DNA of 64,000 bases from Acinetobacter sp. WC-141 (GCF_000313935.1 NZ_AMSS01000054.1:1-64000), one strand, 5' to 3'. Counted from the first letter of the stretch, positions 28,851 to 38,865 are shown. Notes: a model not told the origin generated them from the sequence alone. Numbers and translations: made by a program.

Positions 28851-29705
28851 TTATGGCTTTGCTTTTGTTCCACCTGCAATGCTTGTGTCATCAATCGTTA
28901 CAACAAACTGACCATTCACAATTTTAGGTGGTGTTGCGTTCTTCCATTGAATAGATAATCCATTACGATATCGCAAATCAATGGCTGAGATTTTCGACCA
29001 CACCGGTTTTAAGTCAGATTGTGCCAGATGACTTAAACGTTGCAACTTATTCATTGTTTGATCTTGGTCAACAATAATTCGTAAACCTGAATCAAACTGC
29101 ATAAACCAAGTCATGCGCTCCGTCAGATATAACTCTTTTAAGCGCAAATTGACAGGATGGAATAATTGATTAATTTCATTATAGCGTCGCATCATCATTT
29201 TCGACTGGCTTACCGGACCATGGAGTAACGGAAGCTCAGGATGAATTGTTGGCTCTGCCTCACTAAATACATCGCCTCCATCGCTTAACAAGCGACCTGT
29301 TCCCCAACGGGCGATAGCATGTCGAGGCATGACACGAACACGAATACCATTGGGCCAAGCACGAGATACAACAACTCGGTCTACCCATGAAATTTCTAAT
29401 GTTTTGTCACGAATTTGTTCTAAATCAGATGTGAAATAATTCGCTTTTATAATTGGAGCAACATGCTGCATTACTTGTTGAGTTTCAACTGAAGACGCCG
29501 AACCCACAACTTCTAGCTTTGCAACTTTTGCATCGGTAATAACTTTATATAGCCCATAAATTCCGACTGCCAGCACTACAAAAGCAATAACCAACAGCAC
29601 CCATCCACCAGCATTCGCAAGCTTTTGCTTACGCGTAGGCGGTTTATCATGAATAGAGGTGATGGCCGCACGTTTACGGCGCATGGAAGCCGGAAGTTGT
29701 GCCAT
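28851..29705 (-). CDS. ftsQ: Cell division protein FtsQ
   Basis: FtsQ is a bitopic divisome protein that bridges FtsA/FtsK and FtsB-FtsL. The chosen start at 29705 gives 284 aa beginning MAQLPASMRRKRAA, three bases after the ddl stop. A longer in-frame start would lie inside ddl. A basic cytoplasmic tail, one transmembrane helix (about 36-58) and a periplasmic POTRA domain (VAKLEVVGSAS...) are visible, followed by the FtsQ beta domain with WVDRVVVSRAWPNGIRVRV. Length fits the family. Confidence 0.94.
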   Translation of the reverse strand: MAQLPASMRRKRAAITSIHDKPPTRKQKLANAGGWVLLVIAFVVLAVGIYGLYKVITDAKVAKLEVVGSASSVETQQVMQHVAPIIKANYFTSDLEQIRDKTLEISWVDRVVVSRAWPNGIRVRVMPRHAIARWGTGRLLSDGGDVFSEAEPTIHPELPLLHGPVSQSKMMMRRYNEINQLFHPVNLRLKELYLTERMTWFMQFDSGLRIIVDQDQTMNKLQRLSHLAQSDLKPVWSKISAIDLRYRNGLSIQWKNATPPKIVNGQFVVTIDDTSIAGGTKAKP

Positions 29706-29707
29706 AT

Positions 29708-30634
29708 TTAAGCCGTACCTTCCAATGTTTGCTCTAGAATCGCAACACACAATTCATCAAAACTATAGCCAACAGCTTTCGCAGCTTTTGGAACTAAAGA
29801 GTGGCTGGTCATACCTGGCACAGTGTTTACTTCTAAAAGCCAGAAATTACCCTGCTCATCCTGCATCGCATCAATACGGCCCCAGCTTTCTGCGCCAACT
29901 GCCTGAAAAGCACGTAAGCATAATGCTTGTAAGTTTTTCTCTTCTGTCTCACTTAGACCACAAGGAATACCATACTCTACATCATTACGTTGATATTTCG
30001 CTTCGTAGTCGTAGAAAGCAACATCTGCTGGTGGTTGTAAGCGAATTACAGGTAACGGCTGACCATTTAGGAATGAGATTGTGAATTCACGACCTGTGAT
30101 CCACTTTTCTGCCATCACAACTGCATCGTGCTGAGTCGCTTTCTCAATTGCAGCAGCAAAGTCTTCCGCTTTCTCAACCTTACTCATGCCGACACTTGAG
30201 CCTTCATGTACAGGTTTGATAATGACAGGTAAACCTAACTCAGCAATAACCGCATCTAAATCTGTTTCTTTAGTAATAATGCGATATGGCGCTGTAGGTA
30301 AATCGCTACCTTGCCAGATTTGCTTAGTTTTAACTTTATCCATGCCAATGGCAGAACCTTGCACACCTGTTCCGGTATAAGGCAGATTTAACCATTCAAG
30401 TACACCTTGAATCTGGCCGTCTTCACCACCACGACCATGCAATACGATAAATGCACGATCATAATTTACAAGTTCAGTCACACTGCGGTCTTGCGGATCA
30501 AATGCTTCAGCCTGAACACCTGAACGCAATAAAGCATCCAGAACTGCCTGACCACTATCTAAAGACACAGCACGCTCAGCCGATTTCCCACCAAATAACA
30601 CGGCAACTTTGCCGAATTTTGTAGCATTTGACAC
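29708..30634 (-). CDS. ddl: D-alanine--D-alanine ligase
   Basis: Ddl joins two D-alanines with ATP for the peptidoglycan stem peptide. From GTG at 30634 the protein is 308 aa, beginning MSNATKFGKVAVLFGGKSAER, which matches my memory of the A. baumannii enzyme. AAGGA lies seven bases upstream. An ATG at 30661 would add nine residues. ATP-grasp motifs are present: LPVIIKPVHEGSSVGMSKV, EKWITGREFTISF, and LLEVNTVPGMTSHS. It sits between murC and ftsQ in the dcw cluster. Confidence 0.97.
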   Translation of the reverse strand: MSNATKFGKVAVLFGGKSAERAVSLDSGQAVLDALLRSGVQAEAFDPQDRSVTELVNYDRAFIVLHGRGGEDGQIQGVLEWLNLPYTGTGVQGSAIGMDKVKTKQIWQGSDLPTAPYRIITKETDLDAVIAELGLPVIIKPVHEGSSVGMSKVEKAEDFAAAIEKATQHDAVVMAEKWITGREFTISFLNGQPLPVIRLQPPADVAFYDYEAKYQRNDVEYGIPCGLSETEEKNLQALCLRAFQAVGAESWGRIDAMQDEQGNFWLLEVNTVPGMTSHSLVPKAAKAVGYSFDELCVAILEQTLEGTA

Positions 30635-30671
30635 GTTTAAATCCTTAACCCGATTATTCAATACTTTTTGT

Positions 30672-32120
30672 TTATTTCACATACAAATGGTGTTGTGCAA
30701 GTTCTACTGAAATTGCTCCCACGTTACCCGCACCTTGCGTTAATAACAAGTCATTTGGTTGTAACACATTTTGCATGATGTTTTGCAAATTACCTTCAAC
30801 CGGATCGACCAAAATCGGTTCCACCTGTCCACGTAAACGAATACTACGCGCCAAAGTACGGCTGTCTGCACCTACAATAGGCTTTTCACCTGCAGGGTAA
30901 ACTTCCAACAATAATAATTGATCGACTTGAGAGAGCACTTCAATAAAGTCATCAAAACAATCACGAGTACGAGAATAACGGTGTGGCTGGAATAACATTA
31001 CCAAACGACGATCTGGATGGCTCTGACGAGCAGCTTTAATAGTTGCTTCTACTTCTTTCGGATGGTGTCCGTAGTCATCAACTAACTTAACGTTACCATC
31101 GGCAAGTTCAAATTCGCCTTGTACTTGGAAGCGACGACCAACACCACTAAATCCTGCTAAAGCACGGCTAATTGCGTCATCAGAAACACCTTCATCAGTC
31201 GCAACACCGATAGCAGCCAAAGCATTCAAAATATTATGCATGCCCGGTTGATTAATCGTTAAACGTAGCGGCTCACGACCTTTACGTAACACAGTAAAGT
31301 GTGAACGCATACCATCTTGTTCAACATCAATTGCGCGAATGTCATTGTCTTCATTAAAACCATAAGTAATGACTGGACGGCCTACACGCGGCATAATTTC
31401 ACGAATGTTGGCGTCATCACCACAAACAACAGCCAAACCATAAAATGGTAGGTTATGAAGGAACTGTACGAACGTATCTTTTAATTTATCAAAGCTACCT
31501 TCATAAGTATCCATATGGTCAGCATCAATGTTCGTTACAATCGCTGCCATTGGTTGCAAATAAAGGAAAGATGCATCTGATTCATCAGCTTCAGCTACGA
31601 TGAAACGGCTTTCACCTAATGCAGCATTTACGCCTGTACTGTTAAGTAAACCACCAATAACATAAGTTGGATCAAGGTTTTCTTCAGCCAGCATCGTCGT
31701 TAAAAGACTTGTGGTTGTCGTTTTACCATGTGTACCAGCTACAGCAATACCATGACGGTAACGCATAAGCTCACCTAGCATTTCTGCGCGGCGTACGATT
31801 GGAGTACGTTGCTCAATCGCTGCTTTAATTTCCGGATTTTCTGGATCAATCGCTGTAGAAACTACAAGCACATTGGCATTTTTAATATTTTCCGCTTGAT
31901 GGCCGATATAAACCTTGATGCCATTTTGCTCTAATTGTTCTGTAGTTTTAGATGCTTTAATGTCTGAACCGGAAATTTTATAACCTTGGTTACCCAATAC
32001 CTCTGCAATGCCACACATCCCAGCACCGCCGATCCCCACAAAATGAATGTGTTTGATACGGCGCATTTCAGGCACTTTAATCAGTTTTTTTGCTTGGTTC
32101 GCAGCTGTTGATGGAGACAT
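30672..32120 (-). CDS. murC: UDP-N-acetylmuramate--L-alanine ligase
   Basis: MurC adds the first amino acid (L-Ala) to UDP-MurNAc. The 482-residue Mur ligase has an N-terminal UDP-binding Rossmann domain ([17 protein letters not shown]), the P-loop [10 protein letters not shown] (about 124-133), the central-domain [10 protein letters not shown], and the C-terminal DDYGHHPKE and PHRYSRT motifs of MurC. It follows murG by 11 bases and precedes ddl by about 37. Confidence 0.98.
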   Translation of the reverse strand: MSPSTAANQAKKLIKVPEMRRIKHIHFVGIGGAGMCGIAEVLGNQGYKISGSDIKASKTTEQLEQNGIKVYIGHQAENIKNANVLVVSTAIDPENPEIKAAIEQRTPIVRRAEMLGELMRYRHGIAVAGTHGKTTTTSLLTTMLAEENLDPTYVIGGLLNSTGVNAALGESRFIVAEADESDASFLYLQPMAAIVTNIDADHMDTYEGSFDKLKDTFVQFLHNLPFYGLAVVCGDDANIREIMPRVGRPVITYGFNEDNDIRAIDVEQDGMRSHFTVLRKGREPLRLTINQPGMHNILNALAAIGVATDEGVSDDAISRALAGFSGVGRRFQVQGEFELADGNVKLVDDYGHHPKEVEATIKAARQSHPDRRLVMLFQPHRYSRTRDCFDDFIEVLSQVDQLLLLEVYPAGEKPIVGADSRTLARSIRLRGQVEPILVDPVEGNLQNIMQNVLQPNDLLLTQGAGNVGAISVELAQHHLYVK

Positions 32121-32131
32121 AGTAAATCCGA

Positions 32132-33229
32132 TTACATTTTTTGGATAAGATCAACCACATGCTGAGTCGCATTTGGTTGGGCATGTTGACGCGCTTTCAC
32201 TGCCATTTCTGTAAGTAATTGGCGGTTCATCAGCGAAGTGAACAATTCATTTAGAATATCTGGTGTCATAGTCGATTGCTGACAAATTTTTGCAGCACCA
32301 ATATCGGCCAGAAATTTGGCATTTGCAGTTTGATGGTCATCAACTGCTATAGGAAGTGGTACAAAAACTGCGGCCACACCTGCTGTTGCAACTTCTGTTA
32401 CCGTGAGTGCTCCAGCTCGGCAAATAATTAAATCTGCCTCACTATACGCTTTTGCCATGTCTTCAATAAACGGCAAAACATGTACAGTTAAATTGGCTGG
32501 TGCATCTGCATAGAGTGCTTGAGTTGCCTCAATTTGTTGCTGGCCGCACTGGTGAAAAATATTAAGTGGAACTTGTAATTGTTTTAATGCTGGAGGTAAG
32601 CGTTCGTTGAGTGCTTTGGCACCTAAAGAACCACCAACAATTAGAATATTTAGAGGCTGCCCTGCTTGCGCACGCTCATCATAACGCCATTTTGGGCTTA
32701 AAATATCTGTGATTTCATGACGTACAGGATTTCCTGTTGTAACGACTTTTCCACCAGCAGGAAATGTATTTGGAAATGCTTCACACACGACTTTAGCAAC
32801 ACGAGACAACTGCGCATTGGTAAAACCAGCAACCGCATTTTGTTCGTGAATAAGTACAGGAATACCTAACAAGCGTGCTGCCAAACCACCCGGTCCCGCA
32901 ACATAACCGCCAAAGCCTGCAACTGCATCAACTTTAAGCTGTTTCATATAACGCATTGCGCTTAAAGTGGCTTTTAAAATTTTAAAAGGTGCGGCAATTT
33001 TACGGACTAATCCATTGCCACGAACACCTTGAATATCAATTTGATATATTGGAATATTTTGATCTTTTAATAATCGGTTTTCCATACCTGTTGGCGTGGC
33101 TAACCATGAAACCTGACAACCTTGTTGTTGAAGTTTTTTGGCTACGGCGAGGGCTGGAAAAACATGTCCACCTGTACCGGCAGCCATCATCATGACATGT
33201 TTAGGTTTGCTTTGCTGTGAATCGGTCAC
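32132..33229 (-). CDS. murG: UDP-GlcNAc:lipid I N-acetylglucosaminyltransferase
   Basis: MurG makes lipid II from lipid I at the cytoplasmic face of the inner membrane. The 365-residue GT28 enzyme has the N-terminal glycine loop [17 protein letters not shown], the second loop [11 protein letters not shown], the third [10 protein letters not shown], and the UDP-GlcNAc site [15 protein letters not shown]. It is the first gene of the murG-murC-ddl-ftsQ-ftsA-ftsZ run. The 5' neighbour is gshB rather than ftsW, so the dcw cluster is split here. Confidence 0.97.
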   Translation of the reverse strand: MTDSQQSKPKHVMMMAAGTGGHVFPALAVAKKLQQQGCQVSWLATPTGMENRLLKDQNIPIYQIDIQGVRGNGLVRKIAAPFKILKATLSAMRYMKQLKVDAVAGFGGYVAGPGGLAARLLGIPVLIHEQNAVAGFTNAQLSRVAKVVCEAFPNTFPAGGKVVTTGNPVRHEITDILSPKWRYDERAQAGQPLNILIVGGSLGAKALNERLPPALKQLQVPLNIFHQCGQQQIEATQALYADAPANLTVHVLPFIEDMAKAYSEADLIICRAGALTVTEVATAGVAAVFVPLPIAVDDHQTANAKFLADIGAAKICQQSTMTPDILNELFTSLMNRQLLTEMAVKARQHAQPNATQHVVDLIQKM

Positions 33230-33416
33230 GGTCTAATTCTTCAACTCAAAAAACAATGGAAATTGTCATCTATTTTTGTAGCCGTTTATTTTAATCCTAA
33301 AGCTTCATTAACGAAAAGCTAATTTCACTCGTTTATAACAGAAAGATGTGCTTTTTTGAAAATATGCCTACAAAGCTGTGGTGTATTTAGTATTGTTATT
33401 TTATTAATTCATATAT

Positions 33417-33459
33417 TTTCAGGTGATTTCCCATAAATACCACGGAAAACCACCTGAAA
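33417..33459 (-). terminator. Hairpin after gshB
   Basis: TTTCAGGTG (33417-33425) and CACCTGAAA (33451-33459) pair perfectly, and the inner bases extend the stem with a bulge. It starts eight bases after the gshB stop on the minus strand. There is no long U-tract. The rest of 33230-33466 shows no gene and should contain the murG promoter. Confidence 0.5.
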
Positions 33460-33466
33460 TAACTAA

Positions 33467-34411
33467 TTAAGCTGTACGACCAGCTTCTAATACATCAAAT
33501 AGATCGTCTGCAATTGATGTACCAAATTGAGCATCAATTTCGCGGATACACGTTGGGCTAGTGACATTAATTTCAGTGACATAATTACCAATCACATCTA
33601 AGCCTACAAAAATCAAACCTTTTTCGCGTAAGAAAGGGCCAATTTTAGCTGCAATCAGCTTATCATTTTCAGTCAGTGGGCGCGCTTGGCCTAAACCGCC
33701 TGCCGCCAAGTTGCCACGAACTTCACCATTTTGTGGAATACGGGCTAGACAGTAAGGAATAGGTTCGCCATTCACCATTAAAATACGCTTATCCCCTTCT
33801 ACAATTTCAGGAATATAGCGCTGAGCCATAATTGGACGGTTGCCTAGCTCTGTAAGCATTTCTAAGGTAGAACCAATGTTTACGCCGTCTTGGTATAAAC
33901 GGAAAATTCCCATGCCACCCATACCGTCAAGCGGCTTAACAATCACATCACCATGTTCTTTAATAAATTCTCGAATTAAACTTTGTTGCGATGTCACAAG
34001 TGTAGGTACTTGTAGCTCTGGAAATTGCGTTGCAAAAAGTTTTTCGTTGCAATCACGCAATGATTGAGGCTTATTAATAATCCATGAACCTTCACGCTCA
34101 GCTTGTTCCAGCACGTAAGTTGTGTAAACAAAATTCATGTCAAATGGCGGATCTTTACGCATGAGTACTACATCATAAGCCGCGATAGATTCTTTTTTCT
34201 TTTCGCCAAGCTCATAGTAATGATTGTAATCTTCAAAAACTTTTAACGGTGAAATTAGACCGTAAGCCTTACCTTGATCGATATATAAATCTTGCTGTAA
34301 TGCATAACCTAATTCATGTCCACGACGGCTCGCCGCCCACAACATTGCCATGGTTGAATCCTTTTTAAGGTTTACGGTTTCAATCGGATCCATGACGACA
34401 AGTACACGCAT
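33467..34411 (-). CDS. gshB: Glutathione synthetase
   Basis: GshB joins gamma-glutamylcysteine and glycine with ATP to make glutathione. The 314-residue protein starts MRVLVVMDPIETVNLKKDST, the usual N-terminus; an in-frame upstream ATG would add 18 untypical residues. ATP-grasp motifs: VIVKPLDGMGGMGIFR, AQRYIPEI..GDKRILMVNGEP, NLAAGG and TEINVTSPTC. It stands alone between the dcw cluster and the DUF1737 gene. Together with gshA at the window end it supplies the thiol pool. Confidence 0.96.
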   Translation of the reverse strand: MRVLVVMDPIETVNLKKDSTMAMLWAASRRGHELGYALQQDLYIDQGKAYGLISPLKVFEDYNHYYELGEKKKESIAAYDVVLMRKDPPFDMNFVYTTYVLEQAEREGSWIINKPQSLRDCNEKLFATQFPELQVPTLVTSQQSLIREFIKEHGDVIVKPLDGMGGMGIFRLYQDGVNIGSTLEMLTELGNRPIMAQRYIPEIVEGDKRILMVNGEPIPYCLARIPQNGEVRGNLAAGGLGQARPLTENDKLIAAKIGPFLREKGLIFVGLDVIGNYVTEINVTSPTCIREIDAQFGTSIADDLFDVLEAGRTA

Positions 34412-34571
34412 GCTCAAGCTCTTCTTAAAATTTAAATTAACATGAGTATAGCTGAGATTTTTCACGGGTTTTTCTTAATTTCAGTAAAACCTTATCTGTT
34501 ATTTCTTGATCTGGAATTTAAGTAAATTCAGTTAAACTATGAGCATAAAATATTATTTTTAAAGGCTAAAC

Positions 34572-34784
34572 ATGAAACTTTATCGCTATTTAACTGGTAC
34601 TGATGACTCTGCTTTTTGTGCCCGAGTGACTAAAGCACTGAATCATGGTTGGGAATTATATGAAGCGCCAACCATGACCTTTAATGGCACGCATGTCATT
34701 GTGGGACAAGCAATTTGCAAAACAATTGATGAAAATTATGATCCAGAAATGGATATTTTAGATGTTCTGAAAAATAATGCTTAA
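34572..34784 (+). CDS. DUF1737 domain protein
   Basis: The 70-residue protein matches DUF1737 in length and shape: an N-terminal strand MKLYRYLTG, a helix with CARVTKALNHGWELY, then TMTFNGTHVIVGQAI, followed by an acidic C-terminal tail. The typical pattern of the family is a short domain with xxGWELYGxP. AAAGG precedes the ATG at good spacing. It is divergent from gshB. Function is not known. Cytoplasmic localisation is likely, as there is no signal peptide. Confidence 0.85.
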   Translation: MKLYRYLTGTDDSAFCARVTKALNHGWELYEAPTMTFNGTHVIVGQAICKTIDENYDPEMDILDVLKNNA

Positions 34785-34960
34785 TCTCAAGGGGGAGTTT
34801 TTATTGCTGAAAGCCCCTCTCTAAAACTCAATTAACAAGAAAAACTAATGAGTTAATTCCCATAGTTTGCTTAATTTACTCATTACATTCCCAAAAAATA
34901 GTTATTAAAAAATAAATATGTCATTTTTTGAGTCAATAGTTCTTTTATTCTAAACAATTA

Positions 34961-34979
34961 AATGATTATAATTATCATT
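34961..34979. promoter_or_regulatory. Fur box upstream of second TonB receptor
   Basis: AATGATTATAATTATCATT is a 19-bp near-perfect dyad matching the Fur consensus (repeated NATWAT units), 35 bases before the preferred ATG at 35014. The rest of 34785-35013 shows no gene. Confidence 0.8.
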
Positions 34980-35013
34980 TATACTTTTATTTTTGTTAAT
35001 TGATTTTATTTTT

Positions 35014-37206
35014 ATGTTAAGAATTTCTATATCATCTCCCCAAATTAAGCGTCTTTTTCCACTGAGCTTACTCAGTTTAATGATCTTGAACATTCAAGGT
35101 ACTTACGCAGAGGAGTCGACAGACACAGCTGCAAAAGTGGCGGCCTCCCTGCCTACTATAAAAATTGAGGCCATGAGTGAATTAGACCCAATTAAAAGTT
35201 ATATCGACTATGACAAAGCCAATGTCACCCGCAATGGTTTAGACAAAAAAGATATACCTCAAACCGTTGATACCATTGACGTTCAGAAATATAAAATTTA
35301 TGGATCGAATGATTTAAGCGTCATGCTGCAAGGTACACCTGGGGTGTCCACTAATTACGATATGCGCGGTGATGGCATCACGATTCGTGGTTTTGGTGCC
35401 GATACAGGTGACATCTATCGCGATGGTATACGTGAAAGCGGACAAGTACGCCGTAGTACTGCCAATATTGAACGTATTGAAATTTTAAAAGGCCCCGCTT
35501 CTGTCTTATATGGTCGTAGCGCAGGTGGCGGCGTTGTGAATATGGTGAGTAAGTTCGCCAATTTTGACTCTAAAAGTTCAGTTGGCGCATATGTAGGTTC
35601 ATATGATAACTATGGAACAACAGCCGACATCAACCAAGTCATTAATGGTAATTTAGCCGTACGTTTGACTGGAGAATATGGCGAGTCAGGGAGCTTCCGC
35701 TCTGGCATTGAAAATAAAATTGAAATGTTTTCGCCAAGTTTCACTTATAAAAATGATGATGGAACACTCACTTGGACCACACAGTATACCTATGACAAAT
35801 TAGGTCGTGTGCCTGACCGTGGCCCCACAAGTGACAACTTGCCAGCAGGAACTTCAATCAAAACAGGATTTGCCCAAGACGGCGATTATGTTGATGATAT
35901 TTTGCAAGTGGTTCGCACCGATGTGAATTATCAATATGCGCCTGATTGGAACTTTCACTGGGCAGCAAGTTACCGACAAGCAGAACAAAACTTTGACCAC
36001 TTTTACTTTGGCACTTATTGTGGTTTAGATGGAAAAAGTTTGAAAGGTGAAGCATGCACCACTAAAAAAGGTTACATCGACCAAATTTACTATTGGCAAC
36101 AAACCAGCAATAAAACCACCACCAATACATTTGATATTAAGGGCAAGTTCAAAACAGGCTCGCTTGAACACCAAATTATGTTGGGTACAGACTGGACGTA
36201 TGAACAGCGAGAGCCACGTCTAGCCAATAAAACTCAAAATGGGTCAGCCATTTATGGTTACGTTAATCCAATCAATGGTGAACGAGAATACAGTCGTGGC
36301 AATGGCCCATTAGAAATTAGACAGCATAACTATAATGAAGGCACAACTTACGGCGTATTTATTCAAGATTTAATTGGTCTAAATGACCAACTTAAACTGA
36401 TGATGGGTGTCCGCTACGATTACTTCGACTTTTCAACCACCAACAAACTTACCAATGAACACCGTAATGTAAAAGATGGTAGCTTTAGCCCAAATGTTGG
36501 TTTGGTATGGCAACCGCTTCCGGAACATAGCTTTTATACGTCTTACTCTAAGAGCTTTGCACCGTTTGGCGGACAAATGGGTGTTAACCAAGTTACTGGA
36601 AGCACCGATGTCACAAAAATGGATAAAGAGCCTCAATATAACGAGCAATATGAAGTGGGTGTAAAAAGTGAATGGTTAGATAATCGTTTAAATACCCAAT
36701 TTTCTGTCTTTGATATTCGTAAGAATAATATTCGCTATAAACCAAATCCTAATGAACAACCAGATGTATGGGCAACTGCCGGTCAGCATCAATCTCGTGG
36801 TCTTGAATTTAGCTTTATTGGCCGTGTATTAGATAATGTCTTTGTCCGCGGTGGTTATGGCTATACGGATGCAAAAGTAAAAGAAGACAAGCAAAAACCT
36901 GAACAAGAAGGCAACTATTTAGCAAACACATCTAAGAACACGGGTAATTTATTTGTTCGTTATTTACCAACCGAGCAGTGGTATACCGAGGTGGGCGTGA
37001 CCTATGTCGGGTCTTATTATCCAAATATTAATAATCAAGTAAAAATGGAAGGATTTAACCGTGTTGATGCAGCAATTGGCTATAGTGCAGACCCATGGAA
37101 TGTCACACTTGCAGTGAATAACTTAACCAATAAAGAGTACTGGCGCTCAGATAGCATGCCAGGCACACCACGTAATGTGCTATTGCGTTTTAATTATCAG
37201 TTCTAA
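35014..37206 (+). CDS. TonB-dependent siderophore receptor (Fiu/PiuA-like, catecholate type)
   Basis: An outer-membrane receptor of about 730 aa. A signal peptide ends before EESTD. The TonB box region LPTIKIEAM is followed by the plug (DIPQTVDTIDVQKYKIYG, ITIRGFGADTGDIYRDGIR, ILKGPASVLYGRSAGGGVVN) and a barrel ending MPGTPRNVLLRFNYQF. The pattern RDGIRESGQVRRSTANIERIE resembles Fiu/PiuA/PirA catecholate receptors, which also admit siderophore-antibiotic conjugates. That ligand class is inferred. Two cysteines in an extracellular loop (YCGLDGKS...EAC) probably form a disulfide. ATG 35014 is preferred to the TTG at 34993. Confidence 0.9.
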   Translation: MLRISISSPQIKRLFPLSLLSLMILNIQGTYAEESTDTAAKVAASLPTIKIEAMSELDPIKSYIDYDKANVTRNGLDKKDIPQTVDTIDVQKYKIYGSNDLSVMLQGTPGVSTNYDMRGDGITIRGFGADTGDIYRDGIRESGQVRRSTANIERIEILKGPASVLYGRSAGGGVVNMVSKFANFDSKSSVGAYVGSYDNYGTTADINQVINGNLAVRLTGEYGESGSFRSGIENKIEMFSPSFTYKNDDGTLTWTTQYTYDKLGRVPDRGPTSDNLPAGTSIKTGFAQDGDYVDDILQVVRTDVNYQYAPDWNFHWAASYRQAEQNFDHFYFGTYCGLDGKSLKGEACTTKKGYIDQIYYWQQTSNKTTTNTFDIKGKFKTGSLEHQIMLGTDWTYEQREPRLANKTQNGSAIYGYVNPINGEREYSRGNGPLEIRQHNYNEGTTYGVFIQDLIGLNDQLKLMMGVRYDYFDFSTTNKLTNEHRNVKDGSFSPNVGLVWQPLPEHSFYTSYSKSFAPFGGQMGVNQVTGSTDVTKMDKEPQYNEQYEVGVKSEWLDNRLNTQFSVFDIRKNNIRYKPNPNEQPDVWATAGQHQSRGLEFSFIGRVLDNVFVRGGYGYTDAKVKEDKQKPEQEGNYLANTSKNTGNLFVRYLPTEQWYTEVGVTYVGSYYPNINNQVKMEGFNRVDAAIGYSADPWNVTLAVNNLTNKEYWRSDSMPGTPRNVLLRFNYQF

Positions 37207-37214
37207 GTAAATAT

Positions 37215-37254
37215 TAAAAAGGCATACCCCTATTTTAGGTGTATGCCTTTTTCT
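37215..37254. terminator. Bidirectional terminator
   Basis: AAAAGGCATAC and GTATGCCTTTT form the outer stem, with an inner extension and T/A tracts on both sides. It lies between the convergent TonB receptor and pyrE. Confidence 0.88.
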
Positions 37255-37256
37255 TT

Positions 37257-37907
37257 TTAGATACCGTATTTCTCGCGATAAGCTTGCATATTTGCTAGCG
37301 CTTCTTTTTCGCATTTCTCTTCTAAATAATCCATTAAATCTTTCATGGTAATGAGTGCATGTACAGGAATTTCTAATTCTTTTTGAACTTCTTGAATTGC
37401 TGAAAGCTCACCTTGACCACATTCTTGACGATCTAATGCCACCAAAACACCCGCAATAGTTGCGCCAGCATTTTTTAAAATCGTTACGACTTCACGAATA
37501 GCTGTACCTGCAGTAATTACGTCATCAATAATCCAGACTTTTTTACCTTCAACCGCCGCACCCACTAAAACACCGCCTTCACCATGATCTTTAGCTTCTT
37601 TACGGTTAAAGCCCCATGGCACACTTTTGTTATGTGTTTGCGACAAAGCAACAGCAGTTGCCGCTACAAATGGAATCCCCTTGTAAGCCGGCCCAAAAAT
37701 CACATCAACATTTTCACATTGTGTTAATTTATCGGCATAGCCTTGTGCTAAAAGAGATAAAGCTTCACCATCGTTGAGTAGGCCTGCATTAAAAAAATAA
37801 GGACTCACGCGTCCAGATTTTAAAGTAAACTCACCAAATTTAAGCACACCGCGTGATAATGCGAGTTCGATAAATGCTTGCGGGTTAAATGACACAGGCG
37901 TTGTCAT
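37257..37907 (-). CDS. pyrE: Orotate phosphoribosyltransferase
   Basis: PyrE makes orotidine monophosphate from orotate and PRPP in pyrimidine synthesis. The 216-residue protein starts [12 protein letters not shown] with GGAG eight bases upstream; the open frame extends further but lacks support. Motifs: [39 protein letters not shown], and the PRPP loop [16 protein letters not shown]. It is divergent from the Crc-type gene with only 38 bases between start codons, so the promoters must overlap the neighbouring coding ends. Confidence 0.97.
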   Translation of the reverse strand: MTTPVSFNPQAFIELALSRGVLKFGEFTLKSGRVSPYFFNAGLLNDGEALSLLAQGYADKLTQCENVDVIFGPAYKGIPFVAATAVALSQTHNKSVPWGFNRKEAKDHGEGGVLVGAAVEGKKVWIIDDVITAGTAIREVVTILKNAGATIAGVLVALDRQECGQGELSAIQEVQKELEIPVHALITMKDLMDYLEEKCEKEALANMQAYREKYGI

Positions 37908-37945
37908 GAGGTGCTCCAAATTCACAATTGAGGTTAAATTTTCGC

Positions 37946-38770
37946 ATGATACCAAAGGATCAGTATCCAAGTGATGTAAAAATTCTTCGAGTCGTTTCCA
38001 TTAACGTAAATGGCTTGCGTTCTTCAGTAACGAAAGGCTTACTTGAATGGTTAGAACAATCAGATGCCGATGTCGTATGCATGCAGGAAAGCCGCATTAC
38101 CCATGAACAATGGACTGAAAAATTTAGACCCGAAGGATGGCATACCCATCTCTTTCCAGCAGAGCGTGCAGGCTACGCAGGGACTGCCATATATAGCCGC
38201 TTACCCTTTGTCTCTGTTAAAGACGGTTTAGGGTTTGAACTGGCTGACAGTCAAGGCCGCTTTATTTCTGCTGAATTCGATTTAGGTTTGTCACATCCAG
38301 TACATATTGCGTCATTATACTTACCTTCAGGCTCAAGTGGTGAAGAAGCGCAGGCACGTAAAGATTTATTTTTAGGTGAATACGCAAAGATCTTGAAACA
38401 ATGGCGTGATGAAAATAAGTCAGTCATTATTTGTGGCGACTACAATATTGTTCATAAACGTATTGATATTAAAAACTGGTCAGGTAATCAAAAATCATCT
38501 GGCTGTTTACCACATGAGCGTGCATGGCTTGATCATATTTACGATGAACTTGGCTATGTCGATACATTCCGTGTAGTTCGCCCCGAAGCAGAACTTTATT
38601 CATGGTGGTCAAATCGAGGGCAAGCTCGCGCAAAAAATGTAGGATGGCGTATTGACTATCATGCATGCTCTCCAGACTGGAAAGCGCGTACAACCAATGC
38701 ATGGGTCTTTAAAGATCAATGGTTTAGTGACCATGCGCCTGTTATTATCGACTATAAAATTCAAGAATAA
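37946..38770 (+). CDS. crc: Exonuclease III family protein (Crc orthologue)
   Basis: The 274-residue protein belongs to the exonuclease/endonuclease/phosphatase fold. Its place beside pyrE is that of Pseudomonas crc, and the protein shares DVKNW-like (DIKNWSGNQ), PHERAWLD and GWRIDYH segments with Crc. Unlike Pseudomonas Crc, the nuclease residues are present: Glu in [13 protein letters not shown] (GDxN), the Asp in GWRIDY and FSDHAPV. In Pseudomonas, Crc works with Hfq in carbon catabolite repression; Acinetobacter Crc also affects catabolism. Either a nuclease, a regulator, or both are possible. Start is the only in-frame ATG (37946). Confidence 0.85.
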   Translation: MIPKDQYPSDVKILRVVSINVNGLRSSVTKGLLEWLEQSDADVVCMQESRITHEQWTEKFRPEGWHTHLFPAERAGYAGTAIYSRLPFVSVKDGLGFELADSQGRFISAEFDLGLSHPVHIASLYLPSGSSGEEAQARKDLFLGEYAKILKQWRDENKSVIICGDYNIVHKRIDIKNWSGNQKSSGCLPHERAWLDHIYDELGYVDTFRVVRPEAELYSWWSNRGQARAKNVGWRIDYHACSPDWKARTTNAWVFKDQWFSDHAPVIIDYKIQE

Positions 38771-38788
38771 GTGAACAGTTGTTCACTT
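38769..38788 (+). terminator. Hairpin at crc stop
   Basis: AAGTGAAC-AGTT-GTTCACTT is a perfect 8-bp stem starting in the stop codon. No U-tract follows directly, so efficiency is uncertain. Confidence 0.45.
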
Positions 38789-38859
38789 ACATTGTCGTTT
38801 TCGCTTACAGCATATGTCGTTTTTGAGTATTTTTCTTACACAGCTTTAACGGCATTATA
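38786..38859 (+). promoter_or_regulatory. Promoter region with three CTTACA elements
   Basis: CTTACA occurs at 38786-38791, 38804-38809 and 38835-38840, and TGTCGTTTT is repeated at 38794 and 38816. CTTACA is the half-site of the GacA/UvrY box that drives CsrA-sequestering sRNAs elsewhere. The full TGTAAG-N6-CTTACA dyad is not present. A possible -10 is ATTATA (38854-38859), giving a start near 38866. Confidence 0.45.
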
Positions 38860-38865
38860 GCCCCA

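Noticed and set aside
29659..30084. 141-codon open frame on the plus strand across ftsQ and ddl
   Set aside because: It is antisense to two certain genes and has no start signal or recognisable protein pattern.
38774..38840. Full GacA/UvrY box upstream of the GGA-rich sRNA
   Set aside because: Only CTTACA half-sites are present; no TGTAAG-N6-CTTACA dyad can be built, so GacA control is left as a hypothesis.
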